64,000 bases of DNA from Deltaproteobacteria bacterium (GCA_016214985.1 JACRMM010000002.1:1-64000), one strand, 5' to 3'; shown: positions 40,170-49,495, numbered from the stretch's first letter. Notes: generated by a model not told the origin, from the letters alone. Numbers and translations are program-made.

Positions 40170-43100
40170 ATGAAAGCCAGGACGTTTGCAATAGGCATCA
40201 TCTGCGCGTTGGCCCTGGCTGGCTGCGGGGGCGGCGGGGGCGGCGGCGGGAACCAGGAGGCGCCCCAGAAGACCACAGTGACCGGCCGGTCCTTGGACTC
40301 CAACGGCCACCCCGTGCCAGGAGCGACGATCACCGTCTCGGGCGACCCCGTCACCGCTCAGACCGGAAGCGACGGTTCCTTCGTCGCCGACATCGTGGTC
40401 GGGGAGCACGAGCTCACGGCTGAGAAGTCCGGCCACGCCTTTTGCCGGCAGCACTTCGTCGCCCTCGCTGGGACCCCGTCGAACCTCGGCGACGTTGCGC
40501 CCACCTCCCCCTACTACGACGGCGGAGTCTCCTGGTACGCCGATCCAGATGGCGACGGTTACGGGAGTGGCGTGGCCGTCACCGACGATACCCGGCCGGC
40601 CGGGTACTTCCTGCCGTCTGAGCTCACCTCCACCACTGGCGATTGCAACGACGCAGACCCGACGGTGTACCCGGACGCCCTGGAGGTCTGCGGCGACGGG
40701 ATCGACAACGACTGCTCCGGATTGGACGAACCCTGTGGATCAACCTGGTATCGAGACTCCGACGGTGATGGGTACTCAGACGGCGCCACGTTGACCCAAG
40801 AAGACCGCCCCGGCGGCTATTTCCTCTCCTCCGAGCTCGCGGCGGTCTCCGGAGACTGCAACGACGCGGATCCCGCTGTACACCCCGGCGCGGCCGAAGT
40901 GTGCGGCGACAGAACGGACCAGGACTGCAACGGTTTCGTAGATGACGGCTGCCCTGTCTCCGTGGCGCCGGCTGGCCAAACGATCAATGTGGGGCGGGCA
41001 TCGGTGGAGTTCTGCGCCGGAGCCGTAGTCGTTGAAACGCCTGTGGTCATCGGGGTGGCCCCGGCGTTCACGGCGCCGCTGCCCTCGGGTGTGACGACCG
41101 TTTCGGAAGTCGTGACCGTAGACGTCCCGGCAGGCGCACTGAGTCCAGGGACACCCGACGAGCCCCTCACCGATCGGGGTCTCATTATTCGCGTGCCTCC
41201 GCCTCCGTCTGAGGCCGCAAAGAAGGCACGGCGGGCGGCGGCGCTGGTGGGCGATTCCTACTGGCGCACGGTCGCTCCGGTGGTCCAGACCTCGGTGTAC
41301 TGCGGCGCGACGCTCACCGCCTCGTTTCTAACAGACGCGGTCGTGGCCACGGTGCCGGGACTGGGGCTGTTCCTGCCTTCGCAGACGTTGGAAGCGGCCT
41401 CGAACTGTGCTACCCGCATTGAGTCGGCCTACGTCGACCTGACGGATCGACTGACCGCCCAGGCAGCGCGCCGGGGCGACGGCAGTTTGTATCGCGTCAC
41501 ATTCGACAGCCAGGGTGGTTCGTCCCCGACGCTACTGCACGTTACGTCCGAGGCCGCACCCAGCAGGACTGGCAAGGCGGCACTGGTGCTCGTGCACGGA
41601 TGGAACAAGGACACCCTGGACGACTGGTACAGCAACGAGGACGACGTGCGCGAGTATTGGAGAGAGTTTCTCTCCTTCTTCTCCACATCCACCGACCTTG
41701 CCGAGACGTTCGACCTATACGGGTTCACCTACTTCAGCGCCGACTCCATCGAGGCGAACGGCGAGCGACTGCTGAAGATGCTCGACAGTGGAGCGCCCCT
41801 GGCGCGGTACGATCAGGTGGTGGTACTCGCGCACTCCATGGGGGGGCTCGTGACCCGATCAGCGTTGGAACTGACCGACGCGTCGCAGTTTGTCAATCCG
41901 GCGGTTAAGGACAAGGTGAAGCGGGTGGTGACGCTGGCCACGCCGCACCACGGCAGCGTACTCGGAAACCGGGAGTGGCAGCGTGTGCCGATGGCGGGCG
42001 CGGTGGTGGCTCTCCCATTCTGGGGGCGCCTGGGCAGCGAGGTGGCGTTTCTCGCCACGGCGACACGGGGGGCGAGGGATCTCAACTGGGACGGCTTCGA
42101 CGGGAGATTCACGGCGGGGCTGACTGCTCTTGAAGTACCCGTCGAATCCCGTTTCACCCATCGACTGAACGAACACCCGGACCACAACGACAGGATTCGA
42201 GCCTACTTCGGATGGTTCACCGAGGGCAGCCACCCGTCCTATCGCCTGACTGGAAACCTCATGTCGGCGAGCGGTTACGAGAGCGACGGCGCCGTGCCCA
42301 CCGTCAGCGGGCGGGCTCAGGACGTGCTGGCAACCGGGGCAACGCGATGGTACGACGACTTCGACCACAGCCAGATGAAGGCCGACAAAGGTCCGGCCTC
42401 CTGGCCCCTGTTCGAGCGGGTGAAGTGTGACCTGCTCGAAGCGGCGCCCGGTTCATACCCTGCGGTTCAGCAAGCGCCCACGGCCGCCCCCCAGGGAGCC
42501 ATGGTGACGCAATCGGGCAGTGGCTTCACGCCGAACAGCAGGGCGGAACTTCACTTCCAAAGGCCCGACGGCAGCGAATTTGCCCCCCAGGTCCAGCCCA
42601 TCGGCGCCCAAGGGACCTTCTCGATTCCGTATCTGATCCCCGCTGATCGGCCCCTCGGAACGTACACGTGGTGGGGAGTGGACGGGGTGACCGGGGCTCA
42701 ATCCGAGAGCGTGAGCTACACGGTCACTCAAGGAGGGACCGTGAGCAGAGTCTGGTTCCGGGACAGCGACGGCGATGGCTACCCGGATGGGTCCTCTGTT
42801 CAAAGCGTGGAACGGCCCGTCGGTTACGCCGCATTGGAAGAATTGCGAAGCACTGACGTGGACTGCGACGACGCCACCGCGACCGTGAATCCTGCCTCGC
42901 AGGAAGTGTTCTGGAACGGGGTGGACGACGATTGCAGCGAATGGGGGGCCGCCTCCTCCGGTGACGCGATCGTTCAGGTTCTGAGTCCCTGGTGGGTGGG
43001 AGAAACCACCGCCAACGGCATCAACGAAGCCGGCTCTGTGGCGGGGACGGCATGCAACTCGCTGGGGCAGGCACGGGCTTGGATTTGGACACCCCGGAAC

Positions 43101-43985
43101 GGCCTGATCGACCTCGGAACCCTTGGAGGCGTAACCAGTTACGCGGCGGCCATTGGTGCCCGGGACGTCGTCGTCGGTCAGGCGGACAATCGTTGGGGGC
43201 TGCCCCGTGCGTTCGTCTGGACACCGGACACGGGCATCCGCGATCTCGGGACCCTCGCGGGAGACACGACGAGCACTGCGATCGGCATCGGCGACACCGG
43301 CTACGCAGTCGGCCGTTCTCTCTCATCAACAGGCCGTGACCGGGCAGTCTTTTGGAACCTCCCTCGAGGCACGACCGCCTCTCTCCCTGGGCTCGCGGGT
43401 GGTGACGAGAATTGGGCTGCAGCTGTCACGGGCGCCGGCGCAGTCGCTGGGAGCTCTGACGACGCTTCAGGCTGGATGCACGCGGTCCTCTGGAAGTACC
43501 CGAACGTACTGGATCTCGGGACGTTCGGCCTGGATGCAGCCATGGCGTGGGATGTCAATTCGGACGAGATGGTTGTGGGTGACGCCGTAGATAGCGATCT
43601 TCCTGAAGGCGAAGCGAAGAATTGGGGGCTCTACCAATCATTCATCTGCGGGGATCAGCCAAGTTCAGATGGCTGGCGGCTGCGCCGAGCATTTCGCTGG
43701 CACGAGGGGACCTCCGAATTGCTGCCCCTGGGGGGCGGGGTGTCGAGCAGCGCCAGGGCTGTCAATAGCAGCGGCAACATCGTCGGCACTGTGTCTTTCG
43801 GCGACGGAACGACGCACGCCTTTCTCTGGGGAGAAGGCGAACCCGTTGATCTGAACAGCTTGGTTGCCATTGACAGCGGGTGGGTGCTCGTTGCGGCGAG
43901 CGACATCAACAGCCGAGGGCAGATTGTCGGCCAGGGACTACTGAACGGCCAACGGCGGGCATTCCTGCTCTCTCCGATTCGATGA
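40170..43985 (+). CDS. giant lipoprotein: MopE repeats, PGAP1-like lipase, HAF repeats
   Basis: 1271 residues. A lipoprotein signal ends LALAGC (Cys19), followed by a poly-Gly tether. Residues ~35-105 are a carboxypeptidase-regulatory-like beta-sandwich. MopE-type Ca/metal repeats (WYADPDGDGYGSG, CNDADPTVYP, DGIDNDCSG) occupy ~120-190 and ~192-262; a third is at ~860-925. An alpha/beta-hydrolase lies at ~470-735: LVLVHGWNK, AHSMGGL (nucleophile Ser556), ESDGAVP (Asp706) and DFDHSQM (His733) supply a lipase triad. Residues ~930-1271 are about six HAF-type repeats (AFVWTPDTGIRDLGTLAGDT). It is probably an outer-membrane or surface lipase/esterase. GC is slightly lower than its neighbours. Confidence 0.8.
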   Translation: MKARTFAIGIICALALAGCGGGGGGGGNQEAPQKTTVTGRSLDSNGHPVPGATITVSGDPVTAQTGSDGSFVADIVVGEHELTAEKSGHAFCRQHFVALAGTPSNLGDVAPTSPYYDGGVSWYADPDGDGYGSGVAVTDDTRPAGYFLPSELTSTTGDCNDADPTVYPDALEVCGDGIDNDCSGLDEPCGSTWYRDSDGDGYSDGATLTQEDRPGGYFLSSELAAVSGDCNDADPAVHPGAAEVCGDRTDQDCNGFVDDGCPVSVAPAGQTINVGRASVEFCAGAVVVETPVVIGVAPAFTAPLPSGVTTVSEVVTVDVPAGALSPGTPDEPLTDRGLIIRVPPPPSEAAKKARRAAALVGDSYWRTVAPVVQTSVYCGATLTASFLTDAVVATVPGLGLFLPSQTLEAASNCATRIESAYVDLTDRLTAQAARRGDGSLYRVTFDSQGGSSPTLLHVTSEAAPSRTGKAALVLVHGWNKDTLDDWYSNEDDVREYWREFLSFFSTSTDLAETFDLYGFTYFSADSIEANGERLLKMLDSGAPLARYDQVVVLAHSMGGLVTRSALELTDASQFVNPAVKDKVKRVVTLATPHHGSVLGNREWQRVPMAGAVVALPFWGRLGSEVAFLATATRGARDLNWDGFDGRFTAGLTALEVPVESRFTHRLNEHPDHNDRIRAYFGWFTEGSHPSYRLTGNLMSASGYESDGAVPTVSGRAQDVLATGATRWYDDFDHSQMKADKGPASWPLFERVKCDLLEAAPGSYPAVQQAPTAAPQGAMVTQSGSGFTPNSRAELHFQRPDGSEFAPQVQPIGAQGTFSIPYLIPADRPLGTYTWWGVDGVTGAQSESVSYTVTQGGTVSRVWFRDSDGDGYPDGSSVQSVERPVGYAALEELRSTDVDCDDATATVNPASQEVFWNGVDDDCSEWGAASSGDAIVQVLSPWWVGETTANGINEAGSVAGTACNSLGQARAWIWTPRNGLIDLGTLGGVTSYAAAIGARDVVVGQADNRWGLPRAFVWTPDTGIRDLGTLAGDTTSTAIGIGDTGYAVGRSLSSTGRDRAVFWNLPRGTTASLPGLAGGDENWAAAVTGAGAVAGSSDDASGWMHAVLWKYPNVLDLGTFGLDAAMAWDVNSDEMVVGDAVDSDLPEGEAKNWGLYQSFICGDQPSSDGWRLRRAFRWHEGTSELLPLGGGVSSSARAVNSSGNIVGTVSFGDGTTHAFLWGEGEPVDLNSLVAIDSGWVLVAASDINSRGQIVGQGLLNGQRRAFLLSPIR

Positions 43986-44041
43986 GGGCAGCGGGGTTCG
44001 GAGAGTGCAGTTCGATGGTCCGTCTATCGTGGAGGAAAGCT

Positions 44042-44734
44042 ATGCGCCACCGTTCTTTCTGGCCGATCGTTACAGCAACTCTCGTGTCTCTCACCCTCCT
44101 GAACAGTTGCTCCCTCGTCCGATTCAGCGGAACGATGACCCGCAAGACCGGGGAGGCAATGACAGGCATGAGCGAGGGTCGAGAGGATTCGATTTTCGGG
44201 AAGCTGCTCGGGTTCGGTGGCAGAGTCAACACCTCGATCGGTTCCACGGTCGAGGGCATGGCCGGCGGCGGCAAGAAAGAGGACGAGGCGCGGACTTCGA
44301 AGACGAGTGAGGACCGTCAGGCGAGTCGCCCCGTCGCCCCGAGTGCGGTCGCGGGGGGAACGAGCGACGATGGCGCGGCCCAAGCGCGGGAGGAGGAGGA
44401 GGAGGAGGAGGAGGAGAAGCCCTCATCCCCAGCTGCTTCCACCGTCCCTTCCCCATCTTCGGACGCCACAACCAAGGCGCAGCCTGAGGTGTCAGGGCGA
44501 CTCGCCGCCAAGACTGACAAGAACACACCCCTCGCCGCCAGGAAGGCGAAGTCCGGCAAGGAGCAGACGCGCCGGGCCCAGGAGCGGCTCAAGGCCAGCG
44601 GCTACGATCCGGGCCCGATCGACGGGGTGAACGGGCAGAAGATGAAAGCCGCACTGAAGAAGTATCAGAAGGACCGACGGCTGAAGCTGACCGGGAACCT
44701 CGACGCCGCGACCACCGTTGCTCTCGGAATTTGA
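44042..44734 (+). CDS. lipoprotein with C-terminal peptidoglycan-binding domain
   Basis: 230 residues. The signal SLTLLNSC gives a lipidated Cys23. The middle is low-complexity and acidic, including nine Glu encoded by nine consecutive GAG codons (44390-44416). The C-terminal ~60 residues are a PG_binding_1 domain: QERLKASGYDPGPIDGVNG, MKAALKKYQKDR and LDAATTVAL. It would tether the outer or inner membrane to the wall. GGAGGAAAGCT precedes the ATG at 44042, 57 bases after the giant lipoprotein stop; the two may be co-transcribed. Confidence 0.82.
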   Translation: MRHRSFWPIVTATLVSLTLLNSCSLVRFSGTMTRKTGEAMTGMSEGREDSIFGKLLGFGGRVNTSIGSTVEGMAGGGKKEDEARTSKTSEDRQASRPVAPSAVAGGTSDDGAAQAREEEEEEEEEKPSSPAASTVPSPSSDATTKAQPEVSGRLAAKTDKNTPLAARKAKSGKEQTRRAQERLKASGYDPGPIDGVNGQKMKAALKKYQKDRRLKLTGNLDAATTVALGI

Positions 44735-44760
44735 TAGGCCAAAGCAGAAGACAGGACCCG

Positions 44761-44802
44761 AACTTCGGCAAGAAAGCCGCCGTGACCTTCGGCCACGGAT
44801 AA
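44761..44802 (+). pseudogene. remnant of a class III cytochrome c N-terminal block
   Basis: Thirteen codons followed by TAA read NFGKKAAVTFGHG, matching NFGKKAAVTFDHG of the cytochrome at 39.4 kb. 33 of 39 bases agree, and most differences fall at third positions, so the copy diverged as coding sequence before breaking. No CxxCH follows. It lies just past the peptidoglycan-binding lipoprotein stop. Confidence 0.7.
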
Positions 44803-44870
44803 CCTTGGCCCACGCCGACGATTCCTGAATCGACCTCTTCGCCGGCGTCAATCCCGCCGGTGCTCTCTTC

Positions 44871-46001
44871 CTACCCGACGACCTCCAGGTCGTACGCACA
44901 GCGGCCCAGCCCCAACTTCTCCGCTTCCCGCAGCAGCAGACGCCCGTCCTTGCGGTGGAGCAGGCTGAAGAGGTCCCACCCCTCCTTGGGCGTCACGGAC
45001 GCGGCCCTCGATTCGGGGAGGGGCACGGTCCGGGAGAGGAGGTCGAGCGTCGCCGTGTCGATGGCGACGGGGTCGTCCGAGATCAGGATCCCCTGGTCCT
45101 GGGCGATCGGGGGGTCGGCCAGGGGCATGCAGTCGCACTCCGGCTGCATCTCCAGGAGGAAGCTCACGTACACGACGCGCTTCGGCTCGAAGGTGGACAA
45201 CACCGCCCGCGCGCCCTCGGCCACCGCGCGCATGAACTGCTCATGGGTGGTGGGCACCGAGATCGCCTCCACCGGGCAGATGCGCGCGCACCTGCCGCAC
45301 CGCCAGCACTTCTTCTTGTCCACGGTGTACACGTCGTCGGGGAAGGTGATGCACTCCGCCGGGCAGACGTTCATGCAGTCCTGGCACAGGATGCACTTCT
45401 CGGCGTCCCACTCCATCAGGTCACCCATGAGAAAGTGCATCTTGCCCCGCCCCTGGTGCCAGTCGCCGCCGCGGGGATGGTTGGAGATGCCGCCCATGGA
45501 CACGTTCTTGAGCGCCCCGCCGAGGACCGCCTGGATGTGGCCCTTGACGTGGGTGAGCACGACCATCGCCGTGGCGTCGTGGATGGCCGACGCGATGGCC
45601 ATCTCGCCGAGCGTCTCTCCCGCGTGGACCTTGATCGAGTCGTTGCCGAACATGCCGTCGGCGATGACGACCGGGGCACCCAGAGTGAGGTGCGTGTAGC
45701 CGGCCTCCATCGCCACGTTCAGATACTCGCAGGCGGGGATCCGCGCGGAGTCGGTCACGAAGGGGACCGCGGGGACGCGTTTGACCGCGTCGACGGCGGC
45801 CCGGACGAAGGCTGGGCGGATGGTGCGGAACGCACCCCGGTTGCCGAGGTGCATCTTGACGGGAACCACCGAGTCTCGCGGAACGTAGGCGGCGAGGTCG
45901 AAGTCCTTGAGGAAGCTCTCGAACTTCCCCATGAGCCCGGAGCCGTAGGAGAAGGTCTTCGAGTGCGGAAGAAGATGGTAGACCTTGGGGTTCTCTGACA
46001 C
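44871..46001 (-). CDS. DUF362 domain 4Fe-4S protein
   Basis: 376 residues. The DUF362 region covers VVPVKMHLGNRGAFRTIRP, VVLTHVKGHIQAVLGGALKNVSMGG (shortened) and DDPVAIDTATLDLL, and two ferredoxin clusters sit in the middle: CILCQDCMNVCP and CWRCGRCARICPVEAI. Such proteins are common in anaerobes and are thought to act in ferredoxin-linked electron transfer; the reaction is unknown. The GTG at 45999-46001 has GGAGGTGCACG upstream. It follows the AOR gene on the same strand after 48 bases. Confidence 0.85.
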   Translation of the reverse strand: MSENPKVYHLLPHSKTFSYGSGLMGKFESFLKDFDLAAYVPRDSVVPVKMHLGNRGAFRTIRPAFVRAAVDAVKRVPAVPFVTDSARIPACEYLNVAMEAGYTHLTLGAPVVIADGMFGNDSIKVHAGETLGEMAIASAIHDATAMVVLTHVKGHIQAVLGGALKNVSMGGISNHPRGGDWHQGRGKMHFLMGDLMEWDAEKCILCQDCMNVCPAECITFPDDVYTVDKKKCWRCGRCARICPVEAISVPTTHEQFMRAVAEGARAVLSTFEPKRVVYVSFLLEMQPECDCMPLADPPIAQDQGILISDDPVAIDTATLDLLSRTVPLPESRAASVTPKEGWDLFSLLHRKDGRLLLREAEKLGLGRCAYDLEVVG

Positions 46002-46049
46002 CGTGCACCTCCCGTTCAGGCGACCCCGCCATGGCGGTTGCCGCGACGT

Positions 46050-47939
46050 CTAGAACGTGACAGCCAGCTCCGCCCGCTTCTCGCTCCGGATCGGACCCTC
46101 GGGCGACCAGCCCCGCTCGTCGTAGTACTCGTCGACGAGGAACTCGGCCGCTTCCTTGCCGAGCGGCGGCCGGACCCCGCCCGCGACCGCGAGCGCCTCG
46201 TCCACGAACTTCGGCGGCGCGCGGTCGTCGGCGCGGGTGGCGCCTTCCCGGAGGTTGAAGGCTCTCTTGGCGTTGAGCCCCCGCTCGCCGGCCCGGAGCA
46301 GGTCGGCGGCGGTCAGCTCGAGCCCGGTCAGCGCGCGGTAGAGGTCCACCCACACACGCGTGTCGATGCGCTGGTACATGGCAAACGTGCACACGCCCAG
46401 GCCGTCCATGGCGTAGCTGAAGTCCTCGACCCATTTGGTCAGGCGAGCCACGTTGTAGCCGATGGGGCCCTGGGTCACCCGCTCGGTCGCATCCGGCGGG
46501 AACCCGTTCTTTTCGGCGAACTTGCGCGTGCGCGCCCGCATCTTCTCCGGGTCGCCGCCGAGCATCGTGAAGCTGACCATGCTCCCGTGCCCGCCCCGGG
46601 GGTTGACGATCTGACTGAAGGCGTCGCAGGAGAGCACCGCGCGCGGATCCAGCATGACCCCCATGCCCTTCACCTCGACGGCCGACGACGCGAATCCGAG
46701 GCGGCCGACCACGCCCCGGAGACCCTGGGCGAAGGCCTCGCCGAGCCCCTCCCTTCGGATCATCTTCTCCAGCATCCGCGCGGCCGTGTCCCCGGACCCG
46801 GTCCGGAAGTCGAGTCCGTCCGTCCGGTCGACCCCCACGAGCCCCTTTTCCTGGAGCTCGGCGACGAAGGCGTACATGTCCGCGAAGTCGTACCAGTCGA
46901 TCCCCATCCGGTTGCAGGTGCGGGCCAGGGACACGACATCGTCCCAGTTGCGGATGCCGCAGTAGTTGCCGAGGCTCTGCACCACGGAGTTCATGCACCC
47001 GACCGTCACCCCTTCCCCGGCGTGCGCCCCCGTCTTCGGACGAATGTAGTGCTTGCAGCCGACGGGACACCCCATGCAGGCCACATCGCCCTGCTTGAAG
47101 TCACGGAGGAACGCGTCGAGGGAGAAGTCGTCCTTCGCCTCCGCGGACGCGGTCTCCCGGAAGTTTCGCGCCGGGATGACACCCAGCTTGGTCATGACGT
47201 CGAGGCTGATCAGGGTCCCGGCCCGGCGCCACTCGTCCAGGGCCGGCTGGGCCCGAAACTGGCCGAAGGCTTCGTCGACGAGGCTCGCGAACCGCGCCGG
47301 GTCGGAGACCGCGATGCCCTTCGTCCCGCGAACCGCGATGGCCTTCAAGTTCTTCGACCCCATGACCGCGCCCGAGCCGCCGCGCGCATACGCCGTGCAC
47401 TGGTCCACGACAATGCCCGCATTGGCGAGGAGGTTTTCCCCCGCCGGGCCGATGGCCATGACCATGAGATCTCCGCCCTCTTCGTCCCAGAGGGCCTCCG
47501 CAGTCTCGAAGGTGTCCTTCCCCCACAGGTGCGTCGCATCGCGAAGCTCGACCCGGTCGTCACGGATGAGCAGCACCGACGGGCGCTCGGCCCGGCCCTT
47601 GACGACGAGGTGGTCGTAGCCCGCGAACTTCAGCATCCCGAGGTGCCCGCCGCCGCTCGAGCCCAGCCATCCGGTCAGGGGCGAGCGATAGGTGACGTTG
47701 GACTTCCCGGAGCCGGGAATCAGGGTCCCGACGAACGGTCCGCTCCCGAAGAGGAGCGCGTTGTCCGGCGACAGCGCCGCCGCGCCCGGCGGGATCAGGT
47801 CGCCGGCGAGCCGAGCATTGATGCACCCGCCCCCGAGAAACTCCTGGCGGAGATGGGGCGCCAACGGCTCGCTCCTCGATGCTCCGGCGCTCAGGTCGAC
47901 GTGAAGGATCTGCCCAGTGTATCCGCCGCTCTTGGCCAT
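46050..47939 (-). CDS. aor: aldehyde:ferredoxin oxidoreductase (tungsten pterin enzyme)
   Basis: 629 residues, close to the ~600-residue AOR norm. NVTYRSPLTGWLGSSGGGHLG, YDHLVVKGRAERP, ARGGSGAVMGSKNLKAIAV and the Fe-S ligands CMGCPVGCKHY plus GCMNSVVQSLGNYC are family signatures for the W-bis-pterin and [4Fe-4S] sites. It oxidises aldehydes to acids (or the reverse) with ferredoxin. The ATG at 47937-47939 has GAGGAGACGAGTC upstream and lies 11 bases after the ferredoxin stop, so the two are coupled. An alternative substrate within the AOR superfamily is possible. Confidence 0.93.
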   Translation of the reverse strand: MAKSGGYTGQILHVDLSAGASRSEPLAPHLRQEFLGGGCINARLAGDLIPPGAAALSPDNALLFGSGPFVGTLIPGSGKSNVTYRSPLTGWLGSSGGGHLGMLKFAGYDHLVVKGRAERPSVLLIRDDRVELRDATHLWGKDTFETAEALWDEEGGDLMVMAIGPAGENLLANAGIVVDQCTAYARGGSGAVMGSKNLKAIAVRGTKGIAVSDPARFASLVDEAFGQFRAQPALDEWRRAGTLISLDVMTKLGVIPARNFRETASAEAKDDFSLDAFLRDFKQGDVACMGCPVGCKHYIRPKTGAHAGEGVTVGCMNSVVQSLGNYCGIRNWDDVVSLARTCNRMGIDWYDFADMYAFVAELQEKGLVGVDRTDGLDFRTGSGDTAARMLEKMIRREGLGEAFAQGLRGVVGRLGFASSAVEVKGMGVMLDPRAVLSCDAFSQIVNPRGGHGSMVSFTMLGGDPEKMRARTRKFAEKNGFPPDATERVTQGPIGYNVARLTKWVEDFSYAMDGLGVCTFAMYQRIDTRVWVDLYRALTGLELTAADLLRAGERGLNAKRAFNLREGATRADDRAPPKFVDEALAVAGGVRPPLGKEAAEFLVDEYYDERGWSPEGPIRSEKRAELAVTF

Positions 47940-47950
47940 GACTCGTCTCC

Positions 47951-48175
47951 TCACGCTTCCGCGAGAACGCCATACTCGCAGTATGGGACACAGGTGCCGC
48001 ATCCGGTGCAGTCCTCCAGCACCTGCGGGGAAAACGAGTTCTCGCCCCGGACGCGGTCGATCCGGATGCTCGCCGCCGCCAGGCTGAACTCCCGCTCCCC
48101 CGTGTTGTAGAACGAGCAGGCGAGAGCGCACAACCGACACCCGGAGCACTGTTCTGGAGCCGCCACCTGGATCAT
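47951..48175 (-). CDS. small dicluster-type ferredoxin subunit, AOR partner
   Basis: 74 residues with CSGCRLCALACSFYN and CTGCGTCVPYCEYGV, two Cys clusters of the 4Fe-4S type; the second lacks the standard C-x3-P. It matches the small AOR-associated iron-sulfur proteins encoded directly ahead of AOR in several anaerobes. GGAGGACGGAAG precedes the ATG. It probably passes electrons between AOR and soluble ferredoxin. Confidence 0.85.
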   Translation of the reverse strand: MIQVAAPEQCSGCRLCALACSFYNTGEREFSLAAASIRIDRVRGENSFSPQVLEDCTGCGTCVPYCEYGVLAEA

Positions 48176-48271
48176 CTTCCGTCCTCCCGTCGCCGCGGTT
48201 GAAGGGACACCGGAGACCTCCGGCCTCGCCCGAGGGCGCCGCGCCCGGCTCGAATCGCCGAGGCGCAGCGA

Positions 48272-48778
48272 TCAGTCCATGGCACAGATCGCCCTGGAGT
48301 GCTCGTCCATCCGGCACGTGTCGTGGCGGAGCCGGCCTTGCTCGAAGAGCTTCTTCTCCTCCTCCGTCTCCAGGATCAGCGGTGGGACGGTCTTGGTCGT
48401 GCCCTCGTCATCGATCGCCACGAAGAGGAAGTACGACGAGAGCGCTTCGAACTCCTTCTCGTGCAGCACGTCCTCGGCCATGACCTTCACCTGGACCTCC
48501 ATCGTGGACCGACTGACGTACGTGAGCCGGGCCTGCGCGGTCACGAAGTTCCCCACGCGGATCGGCCGGAGGAAGTCGAGGCCCTCGATCCGCAGCGTCA
48601 CGACCGGGGAGTGGGCGTGACGAAGCGCGGCGAGGCCCGCCGCGGTGTCCATGAGCTTGATGATCTCGCCTCCGTGGGCCCAGACCCCGGCCGGCCCGGT
48701 TTGGGTCGGCAAGACCACCTGGGACATGGTGACGAGGGAGTGAGCTACCGTGCGCCCTTCCGGTGTCTGATCGGTCAT
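48272..48778 (-). CDS. hotdog-fold acyl-CoA thioesterase (YciA/BFIT-like)
   Basis: 168 residues. AHGGEIIKLMDTAAGLAALRHAHSPVVTLRIEGLDFLRPIRVGN (partly quoted: GGEIIKLMDTAAG and DFLRPIRVGN) is the acyl-CoA thioesterase hotdog signature with the catalytic Asp. It would release a free acid from an acyl-CoA in the cytoplasm. AAGGAGAAGTG precedes the ATG at 48776-48778. It lies between the MBL hydrolases and the ferredoxin/AOR pair, so it may work on the same acyl compounds. Confidence 0.87.
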   Translation of the reverse strand: MTDQTPEGRTVAHSLVTMSQVVLPTQTGPAGVWAHGGEIIKLMDTAAGLAALRHAHSPVVTLRIEGLDFLRPIRVGNFVTAQARLTYVSRSTMEVQVKVMAEDVLHEKEFEALSSYFLFVAIDDEGTTKTVPPLILETEEEKKLFEQGRLRHDTCRMDEHSRAICAMD

Positions 48779-48835
48779 TTCACTTCTCCTTTCCCTGGAA
48801 GCCCGGCCGTCCTGCACCGTGCTCCGCTCGCGAGG

Positions 48836-49495
48836 CTACACGTCATCCCAGGCGAACGAGCCGTCGAGAAACGGGTTCTCCACGCGCTCGCGGCCGATGG
48901 TGGACGTCGGCGTGTCGCCGTAGTTGTGGCCCGGGTAGACGGTCGTCTCGTCCGGCAGGCACAGGAGCCGGTCCGTGATCGAGGCCACCAACTCGGAGGC
49001 GGACGCCCGGGGACCGTCGGTGCGCCCCACAGAGCCCACGAAGAGCGTGTCTCCGGTCACGCACAGCCCGAGCGGCTCGTGATACAGGCAGATCCCTCCC
49101 GGGGTGTGCCCGGGCGTGTGGATCACGCGCCACTCATGGGGTCCGACCCGCAGCACGTCACCGTCGCGCACCGTGCGGTCGGCCGGCGGGGACTTCCGGG
49201 CACCAAACATCCGAAGCCATACCTCCCCAATCTTGCTCAGGTAGGAGGCCTCTTCTTCGTGGATGACGATCGACGCTCCCGTCTTCTCCTTCATCTCTGC
49301 GTTGCCCATCACATGGTCCACGTGCCCGTGCGTGTTGACGATCGTCCGGATCGTCATCCCGTTGTCCGCGGCCACGCGAATCAAGAAGTCGACGTCGTCG
49401 GCCGGATCGACCACCAGGGCCTCCCCAGACGCAGGGTCTCCGATGAGATACGCCATGACGGCGTGATCACCGACCTCAAGCTGCCGGAAGAACAT
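48836..49495 (-). CDS. metallo-beta-lactamase-fold hydrolase (glyoxalase II-like)
   Basis: 219 residues. The MBL metal site is NTHGHVDHVMGN (HxHxDH), with TPGHTPGG and GDTLF plus the C-terminal YPGHNYGD supplying further ligands. The layout resembles glyoxalase II/persulfide dioxygenase-type single-domain MBLs. It probably hydrolyses a thioester or handles a persulfide. AAAGGAACGCAACC precedes the ATG; the start overlaps the 3' end of the upstream MBL gene by 20 bases, so the pair is co-translated. Confidence 0.87.
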   Translation of the reverse strand: MFFRQLEVGDHAVMAYLIGDPASGEALVVDPADDVDFLIRVAADNGMTIRTIVNTHGHVDHVMGNAEMKEKTGASIVIHEEEASYLSKIGEVWLRMFGARKSPPADRTVRDGDVLRVGPHEWRVIHTPGHTPGGICLYHEPLGLCVTGDTLFVGSVGRTDGPRASASELVASITDRLLCLPDETTVYPGHNYGDTPTSTIGRERVENPFLDGSFAWDDV

